A DNA stretch of 17,936 bases from an uncultured Solobacterium sp. (GTDB lineage Bacteria > Bacillota_I > Bacilli_A > Erysipelotrichales > Erysipelotrichaceae): positions 1-17,936 of the forward strand of contig CAKMPP010000146.1 in the NCBI GenBank assembly GCA_927911475.1, read 5' to 3'. The notes under the pieces are model-generated. The model was not told the DNA's origin. It was given only the letters and a program-made list of their open reading frames with translations, and did no database searches. Position 1 is the stretch's first letter; each line of letters begins with the position of its first letter. Shown piece after piece: positions 8,136 to 17,518 of this stretch. Made by a program: the position numbers and the translations under genes.

Positions 8136-8887
8136 TTACTGTAACACTTTCAAAAAATATTTATTTAAATTATCCCATTCGAATCTCATATCATTTAATT
8201 TATATGCTTGTTCATTTATTTCTTGCATCTTATTTTTAATATATAGATTTAATTCATTACAACAGAATATATTCAGTCTCCTTAGATTTCATCTTCAATT
8301 CCAATAGATGATTAACTTCAGTCTTTAATTTATCTTCTAGCATTGTATCCTTTTAAATCGTTAAATTTTAATAGGAGGTTGTGTTTTCGTTTTTCTAATG
8401 CATACTTTGCCGCTAAAATAGGTCTTATTGCATAAAAGTATTTCTTTAACTTAACGCTTTCATCCTGCAGATAATTATCAAAAGTATTTGATGCCATATT
8501 TAAGTAGTGCATTACGCTTTTCTTTACATCAAAATATTGTTTTGATAGTTCTCTTAATTCTCTTCCTTCGATTGTTTCCTTATAAACAATTGGAGAATTA
8601 ATCCATTCAAATAGTGTTGGATTTGATTTATATAATAATTGCAATGCTTTCTTAATGTCCCATCCACTAATATCGAATACTTCATCTAATTGCCATTCAA
8701 TTACATCACGAACAGGATCGAGTCTAAGATACATTTCTGGTTCACGAACATATATAAATCTTACATCGTAGTCGCTATCCGCCGATTCAAAACCCCAAGC
8801 TCTACTTCCAGATTCGATTGCTAAAATAATTTTTACATGCTCCTGTTTCTCAATTTCTTCTAACTTCTTCTGAATAATTTCTTTCAT
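8136..8887 (-). CDS. RlaP-family predicted nucleotidyltransferase, frameshifted in this sequence
   Basis: Polymerase-beta fold nucleotidyltransferase of the RlaP type (PF10127), a family proposed to act in RNA repair. The signature GSRAWGFESADSDYDVRFIYV is near the N-terminus and includes the metal-binding D-x-D. The ATG at 8887 is chosen because GAGG lies 7-8 bases before it; an ATG four codons earlier overlaps that site. The open frame stops at 8330, but conserved-looking sequence continues: TMLEDKLKTEVNHLLELKMKSKETEYI in a second frame and NELNLYIKNKMQEINEQAYKLNDM in a third, ending at 8136. One extra base in TTTT 8351-8354 and a second indel near 8260-8270 explain this. The restored length is about 249-250 residues, usual for the family. 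It lies 33 bases after the ADP-ribosylglycohydrolase gene. Confidence 0.82.
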
Positions 8888-8920
8888 ATATATCCTCATT
8901 TTAATTATCAGTTTCGTTAA

Positions 8921-9865
8921 CTACTCATTAACAGACTTTTCAAATCTATCCACAAAATCTATCAGATAATCTTTTCTTTGTAGTTTATCTAACCAATTAA
9001 ATGGAATACTTTCAAATCCATAATAAATACCAGCCATTGACCCTACAATTGAGCCTATCGTGTCAGTGTCTCCACCAATATTTGTTGAAGCAATGATAGC
9101 TTCTTTATAGTGTTGTGCATTCATGAAAATCCACATTGCAGACTCCAATGTATCAACGATATATCCTGTGGATTTAATATTTTCAAGTATTTGAACTTCA
9201 ATTTGTTCATTTAAAATCCTCGTATATTGATTAATAGAATCTATAGTAAATGAACGATAGTCTAAATCTTGAATATGTTTATATGCTTCTTCTTTTGTTT
9301 TTCCTTTTAACAAGTTTATGATAAACTGCACATAAATATAGCAACCCAGCCTACTGACTTCATGTGCATGCGTTAAAGAAGATACTTCATTAGTTAATTT
9401 ATGAATAGATGTATCATCTAATTTCTTCGAATATGCATATAAAGCAACCGGCAAGATTCTCATGAGTGAACCATTCCCATTTTCGTTTATAGATGTAGAA
9501 CCACATTGTAAGGGAGCTGTACCATTACAATATTTTTTTATCGCCTTTAAACAAGTTCTTCCAATATCAAAAGCTACACCTGTTGGGGTGTATTCTGACT
9601 TGCTGATCCACTTTACCCATTTATCCATGATGTCTTTGTAATCAAAATATTTCTTCTGAATAAATGAATCAATTGTAGCGATTTCCATTGCAGTATCATC
9701 TGACCAAGAACCTGCAGGTTGACCTACATCTGGACTATCAATCATTTCAATCACTGGATTCTGTAGTAGTTCTTCCCTCTTTGAGAATTCAGTGGGAAAG
9801 CCCATCGCATCACCAACTGCATGTCCAATGATTGCTCCAAGATACTGATTATTCTGTCTATTCAT
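8921..9865 (-). CDS. ADP-ribosylglycohydrolase family protein
   Basis: Member of the DraG/ARH family (PF03747), enzymes that remove ADP-ribose from proteins or nucleic acids using two Mg2+ ions. The protein has 314 residues. The metal-binding motifs are present: WSDDTAM at about 54-60 and GGDTDTIGSI at about 264-273, with GHAVGDAMGFPTEF near the N-terminus and NGSLMRILPVAL at about 131-142. There is no signal peptide, so it is cytoplasmic. An AGGG site precedes the ATG at 9865. The 74 bases before it hold only a weak inverted repeat (CAGTA/TACTG) and no clear promoter. It is followed by the RlaP gene, which may belong to the same unit. Its substrate cannot be told from the sequence. Intact. 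Confidence 0.93.
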   Translation of the reverse strand: MNRQNNQYLGAIIGHAVGDAMGFPTEFSKREELLQNPVIEMIDSPDVGQPAGSWSDDTAMEIATIDSFIQKKYFDYKDIMDKWVKWISKSEYTPTGVAFDIGRTCLKAIKKYCNGTAPLQCGSTSINENGNGSLMRILPVALYAYSKKLDDTSIHKLTNEVSSLTHAHEVSRLGCYIYVQFIINLLKGKTKEEAYKHIQDLDYRSFTIDSINQYTRILNEQIEVQILENIKSTGYIVDTLESAMWIFMNAQHYKEAIIASTNIGGDTDTIGSIVGSMAGIYYGFESIPFNWLDKLQRKDYLIDFVDRFEKSVNE

Positions 9866-9939
9866 ATTACCCTCACTGTAGCAATCAAACTGATATGACT
9901 CAGTAGGAAAGTTACTGATGAGATAATTGTACTACATTG

Positions 9940-10854
9940 TTATAAACCTAAACATAGAATTGGAATTGTAATAACAGATAATACTGTAGATACTAGGATT
10001 AGCTTTGCTGCAAACTTAGCATCACATCCATACTGCTCCGCAAGAATTGCTGCTGTAGATCCCGCTGGCATTCCTGTCATAATGATTGCTATCGCTTTAA
10101 TTAATGTCGGAACCTTTAAGAATGTTAATATAACAAAAACGATGAAAGGATACGCAATTAAGCGTATAGAACAGAAGAATAAGACTTTCTTTTCTAATAG
10201 GTTATTCCATTCAATCTCTGCTAGGATTGATCCTACTACAAACATAGAGATTGCTGTTGTACATGCTGCAATACTACTTATTGTTTTGGTAATAAATACC
10301 GGAAACTTGATACCTGTAAGCATAATGATAAATCCAATCAATACTGCAACAACAGATGGATTTTTAAACACAGACTTTAAAGCATGTTTATGATCAATTG
10401 GTTTAAATAAAGCTAAACCAACTGTCCACATTGTTATAATAATTGGTATCTGGAATACAGAAGCAAACATGACTGCTTCACTACCATAGATACTTTGAAT
10501 CACAGGAATACCAATAAATGCTGAGTTAGAAACAATCATGACATAGGTTAATACATTAGTATCTGTCTTTTCATATTTCTGAAAAAGGAATTTACTCCCG
10601 AAAATGGATGTAGTCTGAATGATTGCAGATATGATAACAGCCAATAGACAAGCCATTAATAAATCTGAATTTACATTTGAATCATTCATAAAAGACAAAA
10701 TGACTGTACATGGCAAAACTACATTAATTAATAGTGTTGATAATCCTTTACGAATTTCTGCTGTTACAATTTCCTTTTTACGCAAGAAAAAACCGATGCC
10801 TAGCATCAATAGGATTTGCATCTGTAGTTGTATCATCTGCGTAAATAGTGACAT
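9940..10854 (-). CDS. AEC-family (auxin efflux carrier type) permease
   Basis: Integral membrane carrier of 304 residues with about ten predicted helices in two inverted halves, typical of the AEC family. Bacterial members include malate and other organic acid carriers. Family features are LGIGFFLRKKEIVT near the N-terminus, VVLPCTVILSFM, SNSAFIGIPVIQSIYG in the first half, and MTGMPAGSTAAILAEQYGCDAKFAA in the second. A GAGGTAG ribosome binding site precedes the ATG. It starts 22 bases after the hairpin that ends the yhf cluster, with no room for an obvious separate promoter, so it may be expressed by readthrough. That would make it a candidate transporter for the yhf pathway, an inference from position only. 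Intact. Confidence 0.9.
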   Translation of the reverse strand: MSLFTQMIQLQMQILLMLGIGFFLRKKEIVTAEIRKGLSTLLINVVLPCTVILSFMNDSNVNSDLLMACLLAVIISAIIQTTSIFGSKFLFQKYEKTDTNVLTYVMIVSNSAFIGIPVIQSIYGSEAVMFASVFQIPIIITMWTVGLALFKPIDHKHALKSVFKNPSVVAVLIGFIIMLTGIKFPVFITKTISSIAACTTAISMFVVGSILAEIEWNNLLEKKVLFFCSIRLIAYPFIVFVILTFLKVPTLIKAIAIIMTGMPAGSTAAILAEQYGCDAKFAAKLILVSTVLSVITIPILCLGL

Positions 10855-10876
10855 AGTTCTACCTCATGAATAATAA

Positions 10877-10922
10877 AATACCCTACTATTCTAATATAAA
10901 GACTATGAAATAGTAAGGTATT
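10877..10922 (-). terminator. Terminator-like hairpin at the end of the yhf cluster
   Basis: Two 14-base arms (10877-10890 and 10909-10922) pair along their whole length on the minus strand with one G-U wobble, around an 18-base loop, and are followed by TTTATTATT. The stem is AT-rich, so termination may be partial and let the AEC gene be read. Confidence 0.6.
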
Positions 10923-10942
10923 TACTTTATTGTAATAAAATC

Positions 10943-12162
10943 TCAGTTCTTTCCACCAATAAGGTCAATAAATGACTCACCATTTTGTGGTGCTTCCACA
11001 CCAAATAATCACAGCAGCTAGCACCCATATCAGACATTGTTTTACGTATTCCCACTTGTACTCCTTCTAATCCTTTACGATAGATTAAAAGAGGAACGCA
11101 TTCTCTTGTATGTTTTGAGTGGCCAATATGTGGATCATTTCCATGATCTGCTTGAACAATCAGAATATCATTCTCAGTTAAATGTGGAAGAATCTTTGCT
11201 AGACCTTCATCTGCTTGTTTTAGGACTTCAACATAACGTGCGGCGTTCTGTGCATGCCCTGCTAGATCTGTCTCTTGAACATTTGTGCAGATAAATCCCT
11301 GCTCCATTTCAAGAATACAATTTAAAGTGATTTCCATAACTTCTGGTGTCGGTACACACGAGATAGATTTACCTAAATCATTTGCGACAATATCCGCAAC
11401 CTTTCCAATAAGCGTACATGGAATTCCATTCTTTGTTAGTATTGTAGGAGCTTGTACTTCTTTATCTACACCATATCCTAGATGTAGACATTGATATCCT
11501 TGATCGTACGATTTTGATTTTGCTGAAGCAATTCCAATATACTTACCATCGCGAATTTCTTCAGCGTTATATAAATCCTGCATCGTATTACCAGTACCAC
11601 CAAAAACAATGACACGTCCTACTGTAGAAACTTCACGAACCAACTTAGCAATTTCATACTCCTTTTCAAAAGGCATGTAATCAAGTGGTGCCGTTACGTT
11701 ATAGCACATTCCAAGATCCGCTTCTAAGTTATCTGCAACAGTAACATAATCATCAACCACGATATAACGTAATCCATTACGATTAATCATTTCAACCTTA
11801 TGTCCCGAATCTTCAAGATGTTTAGCTACTTCATCCACTTTCTCTTGGAAAGGAACAAACTGAGGTTTCTTTGGTTTAGTTCCCATGATTTCTTGGTGTC
11901 CCATGAATGTATCTGCACCTTGATGCATTAGTTCACTTTTACCAAAGTTAGCTTTTGGTTGAAACTTCATACAATTACTTTCTCTACCAAAGGCATTCAT
12001 CAAACCAAGTTTTTCTAGTGTAGGTAACTTTAAATCTGGAAATTCATCGAGAATAGAAGCTAGTGTATTAGACTTCTCATCACCAGCTCTTGCTTGTGCT
12101 GCATCACGCATTGCACCAATTCCAAATCCATCTAAGACAATGATAATGAATCTCTTTTTCAT
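10943..12162 (-). CDS. yhfW: YhfW, phosphopentomutase-like alkaline phosphatase superfamily enzyme (frameshift near C-terminus)
   Basis: Metal-dependent mutase of the phosphopentomutase/alkaline phosphatase superfamily; the true substrate of YhfW is not known to me. Visible catalytic features are VLDGFGIG (Asp11), the phospho-acceptor threonine in ADTFMGHQE (Thr85), DLAGHAQ (Asp299) and QADHGNDPHIGHSKHTRE (about 337-354), which supply the two metal sites. The open frame runs on to 10927 with an unlikely tail (LVWKHHKMVSHLL). Adding one base to AAA 11003-11005 gives the sensible ending YFGVEAPQNGESFIDLIGGKN at 10943 and 406 residues, close to E. coli YhfW. The start overlaps the yhfX stop as ATGA, and an AGGAGG site lies upstream, so the two are translationally coupled. 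Confidence 0.9.
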
Positions 12163-13319
12163 TTCTTACCTCCTAGACTATCATATACACCTACAATCTC
12201 AGGTATTCCTGAGTGAATTCCTTTAATCAGACATACATCACTACGTGTTACAAATATCTGATAACGGAAGCATAATATAGCACTATCACCAACATGATGC
12301 GGATTCTCTAATCCAAAATGATAATCAATAGAATCCATATCCGGAAGAATCACACTATCCTTTACTAATCCTTCATAAGAAGTACCAACTAATGCATTTT
12401 GAATATGTCCACGTCGATAGTATCCACCACCATAGATATATGCATGGTCATCTAATACATGGCTTACTTCTGAAAGATAAAGAATACTTGGAATCTCTTC
12501 TGTATCATAATCAACGTGATATGGAGTTGTACCTGAAAGTCCATGCCCTGGTTCAAGCTGAGTAATCTCTGGATATCCCTTCATCAGTTCTAGTGTATGC
12601 ACGCATGTAGCTGAAGGTGCATTCACATTTTGAATACAACAACCTAAACCTTCCAAGATTTTTTTTAGCTTTTAGGACGGTAAATAGATTCTCTTGCGCT
12701 TCAATCTGCTTAGTTGTTTCATCGTATAAAAAACACGGGAAGCTATCAACACCAGCAATTTCAATATGTGTTAAGTCTTTTTGCTTTTTTGAACAAGTTC
12801 TTCTAATTGATCTAAGTAGAAGCCTGCAGTCTGTCCACTATAGATACGATCATTTTCACCAATAACACGTATACATATCTTTTGACTGATACCTACTTTC
12901 TTAGCTGCTTCGTTAATTTCAACTAATTTTTCATAAGAATATACAGTGATATAGTCACAACCATACTCTACTAGTTGATTGATCATCATTGATGGAATCT
13001 GTACTAAATGCCCTGCATGTGCAATATGAAGATGATTTTTCATCATCACTTCCGCTTCTTTGAAGTCCACAACAACTGCACCTTTGTACCCAATTCTCTC
13101 TAATTCTGTTGCAAGATATGGATTACGTCCAATCTGCTTTAGCATGTAGTAGAGTTCAATATTTTGCTCATTAGCTTTTTGTAGGATTGCTTTTGCATTT
13201 GCAATAAACTGATCGACGTCAACTACATATGTATCAGGCATAATCTGTTTCTGTTGATGCATATGTACTGCTGTTTGAATAAGATTTGGATTTGTTTTAC
13301 ATAACTTATCTAGAAACAT
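12159..13319 (-). CDS. yhfX: YhfX, alanine-racemase-like PLP enzyme, two frameshifts in this sequence
   Basis: Fold type III PLP protein related to alanine racemase and D-amino acid enzymes. The PLP lysine is expected in YYMLKQIGRNP (Lys61) at the end of the first barrel strand. The gene is read in three pieces: from MFLDKLCKTNPNLIQ at 13319 to about 12783; a middle piece beginning DLTHIEIAGVDSFPCFLYDE; and a last piece from ILEGLGCCIQNVNAPSA to the stop at 12159. One base is missing in the T-runs at 12778-12790, and one is extra in the T8 run at 12659-12666. The restored length is 386 residues, matching E. coli YhfX. It overlaps the end of yhfS by 14 bases and the start of yhfW by 4. The reaction is unknown; racemase or decarboxylase chemistry is possible. 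Confidence 0.88.
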
Positions 13320-14411
13320 CTTTCGCCTTTCTAATACTCTCTTTCAGAATACGTATTATCGTATCTGGTCCACTTCGATTTGGATTGATACGTATCATTC
13401 TATCTTCTAGTGTTGGATCTGCTTTTCTAAATGTTCCAGATACACGATAGAACATAGGGGCTGCTTCATATTTAGACTCAGCTCCAACTGGGTTTGGTAG
13501 CCCACCTAACTTTTCAGCTTCTTCTAACACTACTTTTGCAATAGTATCTTCAAATTCAACCAATAATACTTTGGATTGTGCATTCGCTAAGAATGCATTT
13601 TTGATACCTTCTACTTCATGATTATTTAAACGTCTTACAAGTTCTTCATTTACTTCTGCTTGTATCGCTAAAGCAACAGGAGCATATATTAAACCACGTA
13701 ACACTTCCATTGCTTGCCATCCTTGAACTTTTGAACCACCCGAATAGTTCATCTTTTCAATTGCATCCACTAAAGATGCCTTACCAACGACAACGCCAAC
13801 TCCTTCAGGCCCTAATAATTTAAAGCAAGAGAACGCAGATAAATCTGCACCAAGTTCCACTCCAATTTTATGAACCTTCATTACTGCATAGTTATCATCA
13901 ATAATAATTTGTATTTCTCTGACAGATTTAATAGTTCGAATCACTTCTTCCATATCATACGAATCATCAATTGCTTGACGTGTGTATTGAACAAGTGCAG
14001 TACGTATATTCTTATGTTCATTAAGAACTTGTTTTATTTCTTCAAGGTTATTAAAATTTGCCCTTACAGGAACAAGTCCCATTGATAGAAAACTTGTCTC
14101 AGTTGTTGGATAAATTGGTGATGTATGTACTAATATTTCTTCATTTGGTGATGACATCACTTGTAAACCACTGCGGATAGCACCGGTACCAGAACCAATT
14201 ACTAATAACGCCTTCTCCGTATGAAAGAAATTTGCAATCACTCGTTCAACTTTTGAGCATATACCGGTTTATTTAAACCAGGTACTACACCAAAGTCACC
14301 TGCAGAGAGAAACTCTTTACCTTGAAATTCTTTTGTAATCTCATCAATTAATTGAAACTGTTTTTGTTTCGCTTCTTCCAAACTAATTGACTTTAAAGGA
14401 TATGTATTCAT
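13306..14411 (-). CDS. yhfS: YhfS, PLP-dependent aminotransferase/desulfurase-like enzyme, frameshifted in this sequence
   Basis: Fold type I PLP enzyme similar to class V aminotransferases and cysteine desulfurases. The first 54 residues (MNTYPLKSISLEEAKQKQ to NKPVYAQK) are in a different frame from the rest (VERVIANFFHTEKALLVIGSGTG onward). Adding one base to TTTT 14251-14254 joins them as a 368-residue protein, close to E. coli YhfS. The PLP contacts are visible: the cofactor-binding acidic residues in IIIDDNY (about 170-174) and the Schiff-base lysine in FSCFKLLGPEGVG (Lys198). The ATG at 14411 has a GGAGGT site 5-6 bases upstream. A hairpin separates it from php; yhfX follows with an overlap. 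Substrate unknown. Confidence 0.88.
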
Positions 14412-14416
14412 TTACT

Positions 14417-14422
14417 ACCTCC
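14417..14422 (-). promoter_or_regulatory. Ribosome binding site fixing the yhfS start
   Basis: GGAGGT on the minus strand just before the ATG at 14411. It shows that yhfS begins about 57 codons upstream of the longest uninterrupted frame, which starts at 14241 and has no such site. Confidence 0.75.
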
Positions 14423-14433
14423 ACTAAAAATGA

Positions 14434-14454
14434 GGCTCAGAAAATTTCTGAGCC
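14434..14454 (-). terminator. Hairpin between php and yhfS (internal terminator or processing site)
   Basis: GGCTCAGAAA and TTTCTGAGCC are perfect inverted arms with a single base between them; the realistic stem is 8 bp with a 5-base loop. On the minus strand it is followed by TCATTTTTAG, and on the plus strand by GTTTTTT. Because cluster genes continue on both sides, it may cause partial termination or protect or process the mRNA. Confidence 0.6.
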
Positions 14455-14459
14455 GTTTT

Positions 14460-15369
14460 TTATTGAATATCAAAAATCCTACTTGGATTCTTTATCAATA
14501 GATGATCGATATCATCTTGACAAATACCGCGTTCTTTAAGAAGTGGTACAAACTTATCTAAGACAGCTGTATATCCGCTATATTTTCCAAAAGTCTTCAT
14601 ATATGATTTTCTAGAAATATCTGTCGAAAGGATAATTTTATCTACATATCCCTCTTTGATAAGTTGTGCAAGATTGTCAGCTCTACTTTCATCTTTCAAA
14701 TACGATGTTTTACCAATCGTATCAAATCCAATATTTGCTCCTCGATCCATTAACGATTTCATATATTCAACATCATTTGATAGATCGATATGTCCAAGTA
14801 CAACTTTATTAAGTGGCATACCCTTTTCTTCAAAAATATCTAATTGCTCATGTCCAAGTGTGCCCATTTGGCAATCGTGTTGAAACACAACATCCCACTT
14901 TCTTTCCTGCAATTGCAGCTGCAGCAATGACTTTCTTTTCGTTTTCAGTCATTACTTTACTAGTAGCAACTTCTCCAATGACACCAGCCTTTATATTAGT
15001 ATCATCAATACCTACTGTTAAATCTTTGATGAATATCTCAGCAATGTCATCCTCACTCATGTCATGAATATACTGTGGATGATACTGATCCAAATAGAAT
15101 CCAGTTGGAGCGATAATATGAACATCACAAGTATTAGATAGCTTTAGTAAATCATTCACATTTCTTCCCATATCATTTGTGGACATTTCAACAAATGCTT
15201 GAACACCTAACTCTTTCGCAAAGTTAATTTCATCAATAACTAATTGCGAATATCCAAATGTAGAATCATCATCATTTCGAATTCTACCAAGATCAACCGA
15301 TAAGTGTTCATGACACATTGTTACTCCTAATTTACTAGGATTAATGTCACCTCTCACAGTACGAATCAT
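14460..15369 (-). CDS. php: Php, phosphotriesterase homology protein, frameshifted in this sequence
   Basis: Amidohydrolase-superfamily metal hydrolase of the phosphotriesterase branch; no natural substrate is known to me for the E. coli homologue. Metal ligands are visible in order: CHEH (His20, His22), GEVATSK (Glu133, in the place of the carbamylated lysine of true phosphotriesterases), VVLGHIDL (His193) and STDISRKS (Asp250). The fourth histidine lies where the frame breaks. Frame 1 reads VSTRLPNG, but removing one C at 14876 gives VSTHCQMGTLGHEQL, restoring His165 and joining the halves. The restored length is 302 residues, against about 292 in E. coli. An AGGGA site precedes the ATG at 15369; yhfT ends 16 bases upstream. 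Confidence 0.9.
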
Positions 15370-15385
15370 AAAATCCCTCGCTTTT

Positions 15386-16691
15386 CTAACCAGCTAATCC
15401 AATAAGCTGAACAAGATATAGTAAATTTAAGATAATTCCACAGGCAATAGCAGCGATAGGACCAATAGCCATACGCATTACTTTTCTACCTGTAGCTTCA
15501 TTAATTAAGTAAATTGTACCACCGATAAAGAATCCACCAGCTGCACCAATTGTTGTAGCAGTACCCATAGATGCACATGCACCAATAGAACCAATTAATA
15601 ATGCAAATTCAACAACCTGATTCATTGAAGAACGGATATTATCAGATGCATCACGAATAGATGGGAATCCACCCAAGAATTTACCAACAAATCCAAGTAA
15701 CATTACTTCAGCGAAGATAATACCAGCACCTAGAAGTAAAGCAATAATTGGGTTAGGACTCAAGTATCCTGCAACATATACAAATGTAAATCCAGCTACA
15801 CCGTATACACCTGTTGTGATAGCAGTTGTTGCAATTAATGGGATAAAGCTTAATCCACGCATTAATTCATTAGTAGCAGCTGTACGAACTAAGTCAGTGT
15901 TACCTGATGCATATGCAGTAGATAAATCGAACATTGATACTGTTGATCCAGCAAAAATATGTAAGTTACAAATTACAGCAATTAAAGCACCTGCAGCATT
16001 AAGAATGGTAAATTCTTCTTAATTCTACCAACTCTTTCACTGAAGATATTATTTGAATCATCTTCAGCTTCTTTATTTTTGTTGCTTAAGTCTTTAACAA
16101 TACATAATCCAATTAAGATAAGAACGCCTGTCATCATTGTCCATGCATCAGCACTAATTGTAGAGAACTTAGGGCCAAGAATTCTAGCAACCAATACAAC
16201 TAAAGCAGAAATCAATCCATTCTTTGCACCAAATTGCATAAAGATAGCAATGATTGGGAAAATTGCAAATCCAGTAACTACATATGTTCCTACTTGACCC
16301 ATTCCACCGATCAAGTCAATTGGTAATCCTGTGAGTACAGCATTGATAGCACTGATACCTGTGAAGCAAAGTAAGCCATATAGTCCACCTAAAATTGGAG
16401 CTAACCATTTCTTAGGTGAAGCAATTCCGATAATATCAGTTGCTAAGAATAATAACCATGGGTTCATTAAATTTGTAGCTAACGCATTACCAATACCTAC
16501 AGAAGCAATGAATCCAACACTCAAGCCAAACGCAACAGAAGCAATCTCTGAACGCTTCATACGTTTTTCTAAATATTCTGGAATAACAGGTCTAATTCCG
16601 TCATGGAAAACCGCCATACCCATGTGTGACATAAATGATGTAAGTGCACATAATGCAATTACAGATAAGCATTAATTAGATTAATTTGCAT
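15386..16691 (-). CDS. yhfT: YhfT family membrane protein (putative transporter), two frameshifts in this sequence
   Basis: Multi-helix membrane protein of the YhfT family, probably the transporter of the cluster, though no substrate is known. Three frames make one gene. The start MQINLINA at 16691 has an AGGGAG site upstream. The next frame reads LSVIALCALTSFMSHMGMAVFHDGIRP and goes on to IKKNLPFL. The last frame reads NAAGALIAVICNLHIFAGSTVSMFDL to the stop at 15386. One base is missing at AA 16666-16667 and one at TT 15999-16000. The restored length is 435 residues, almost the same as E. coli YhfT. AVFHDGIRP, SVGFIASVGIG and AGFTFVYVAGYLSPNP look conserved. I estimate 10-12 membrane helices. 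It begins 14 bases after the yhfU stop. Confidence 0.88.
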
Positions 16692-16705
16692 AATAATTAT
16701 CTCCC

Positions 16706-17061
16706 TTATTTATTTTTTAATGCATCAATCAAAATTGGAACTGTATCATTGATACTGGATACTGTCATACCAAAGCAAATCTTTCCATCATTTACTGCCT
16801 TGATAATTTCTTCTTTATTTAGGTCTTTGCCCATTTTTGCAGACAGTTGCGCATTTACTATATCCAACTAATCCGATTAGAATAGAAATTGCAGAGCCTC
16901 CACCACTTTCACAGGCACCTAAGTAATAGTCAGCTTCCCCTGATTTAAGAAGTTTTGAAGCGTTTAAATCATTTGTAATAATTGTTTCAATTTGTGGATC
17001 AGCTTTTTTTACAGCTAATTCCATCTCATTTTTTTTGCATTCCCCCAATAGCAATTTTCAT
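16706..17061 (-). CDS. yhfU: YhfU, DUF2620 family protein, two frameshifts in this sequence
   Basis: Small cytoplasmic protein of the YhfU/DUF2620 family, function unknown. The start MKIAIGGMQK at 17061 follows an AGGTG site 6 bases upstream. One extra T in the T8 run at 17029-17036 breaks the frame before NEMELAVKKADPQIETIITND. The middle continues through GEADYYLGACESGGGSAISILIGLVGYSKCATV. A second extra base, most simply in T5 16834-16838, precedes the C-terminal piece MGKDLNKEEIIKAVNDGKICFGMTVSSINDTVPILIDALKNK. The restored length is 117 residues. The glycine-rich CESGGGSA loop could bind a phosphate or nucleotide, but this is a guess. It lies 9 bases after yhfY and just before yhfT. Confidence 0.85.
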
Positions 17062-17070
17062 TCCCATCAC

Positions 17071-17433
17071 CTATCTTTCTAGCAAATTGCAAATATGGAT
17101 TAATAACAAGATTTCTTCACCATCAGGTATTTCAACCTGAATTAAATCTTTTACTTCATCGAGAATCTTTGAAGCCTCAACATAGTTCGCATTCTGTTTT
17201 ATCTCTGCAACTATATTCTCATCAAGTCCAGCTTCACATTCACCCTTTTCTACGCGTGATAACGCAATAGCCATATGAACACAGAATACTTCCATCTTTT
17301 CCTGATCAAAATTATTAGAAATAGCAATAAATTTATCGATGACAGCTTCTGATTTTCCTCTAACTGTTGTTGAGATAATATTCGCTTCAAGCAAAATATC
17401 TAATCTTTCAATAATACTATTTTTATCAATCAT
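17071..17433 (-). CDS. yhfY: YhfY, single PRD-domain protein
   Basis: A stand-alone PTS regulation domain (PRD) of 120 residues, the length of E. coli YhfY. PRDs in antiterminators and activators are phosphorylated on histidine by sugar PTS proteins. The pattern is visible as VFCVHMAIALSRVEKGE (conserved H and R at about residues 53-62) and the closing LLLIHICNLLER with its histidine. There is no DNA- or RNA-binding domain, so it may sense PTS phosphorylation and act on a partner encoded elsewhere; no YhfZ-like regulator is in this window. The ATG at 17433 follows GAGAG and a likely promoter. First gene of the cluster, intact. Confidence 0.85.
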   Translation of the reverse strand: MIDKNSIIERLDILLEANIISTTVRGKSEAVIDKFIAISNNFDQEKMEVFCVHMAIALSRVEKGECEAGLDENIVAEIKQNANYVEASKILDEVKDLIQVEIPDGEEILLLIHICNLLER

Positions 17434-17477
17434 AATTCTCTCACATTAATATTCAATATTTTGTATTTTGTAAATTA

Positions 17478-17505
17478 ATAATAACATAATCAATATTAGC
17501 GTCAA
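17478..17505 (-). promoter_or_regulatory. Likely promoter of the yhf cluster
   Basis: TTGACG (17500-17505), a 16-base spacer and TATTAT (17478-17483) on the minus strand, about 45 bases before the yhfY start. The surrounding 85-base gap is very AT-rich, so a chance match is possible. I see no catabolite-repression site or terminator in the gap. Confidence 0.5.
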
Positions 17506-17518
17506 TAAATATTTAAAA

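Noticed and set aside
9866..9939. Weak inverted repeat (CAGTA/TACTG) between the AEC and ADP-ribosylglycohydrolase genes as a terminator
   Set aside because: The stem is only about 6 bp and no T-run follows on either strand.
10082..10873. Plus-strand open frames within the AEC gene, and similar ones across the window
   Set aside because: They lie opposite clear genes, lack ribosome binding sites and resemble no known family; they reflect codon bias of the real strand.
12159..16691. Decay of the yhf cluster into pseudogenes
   Set aside because: Each break is a one-base change, the restored lengths match the families, active-site residues are kept, and the intact-looking ribosome binding sites and gene overlaps remain.
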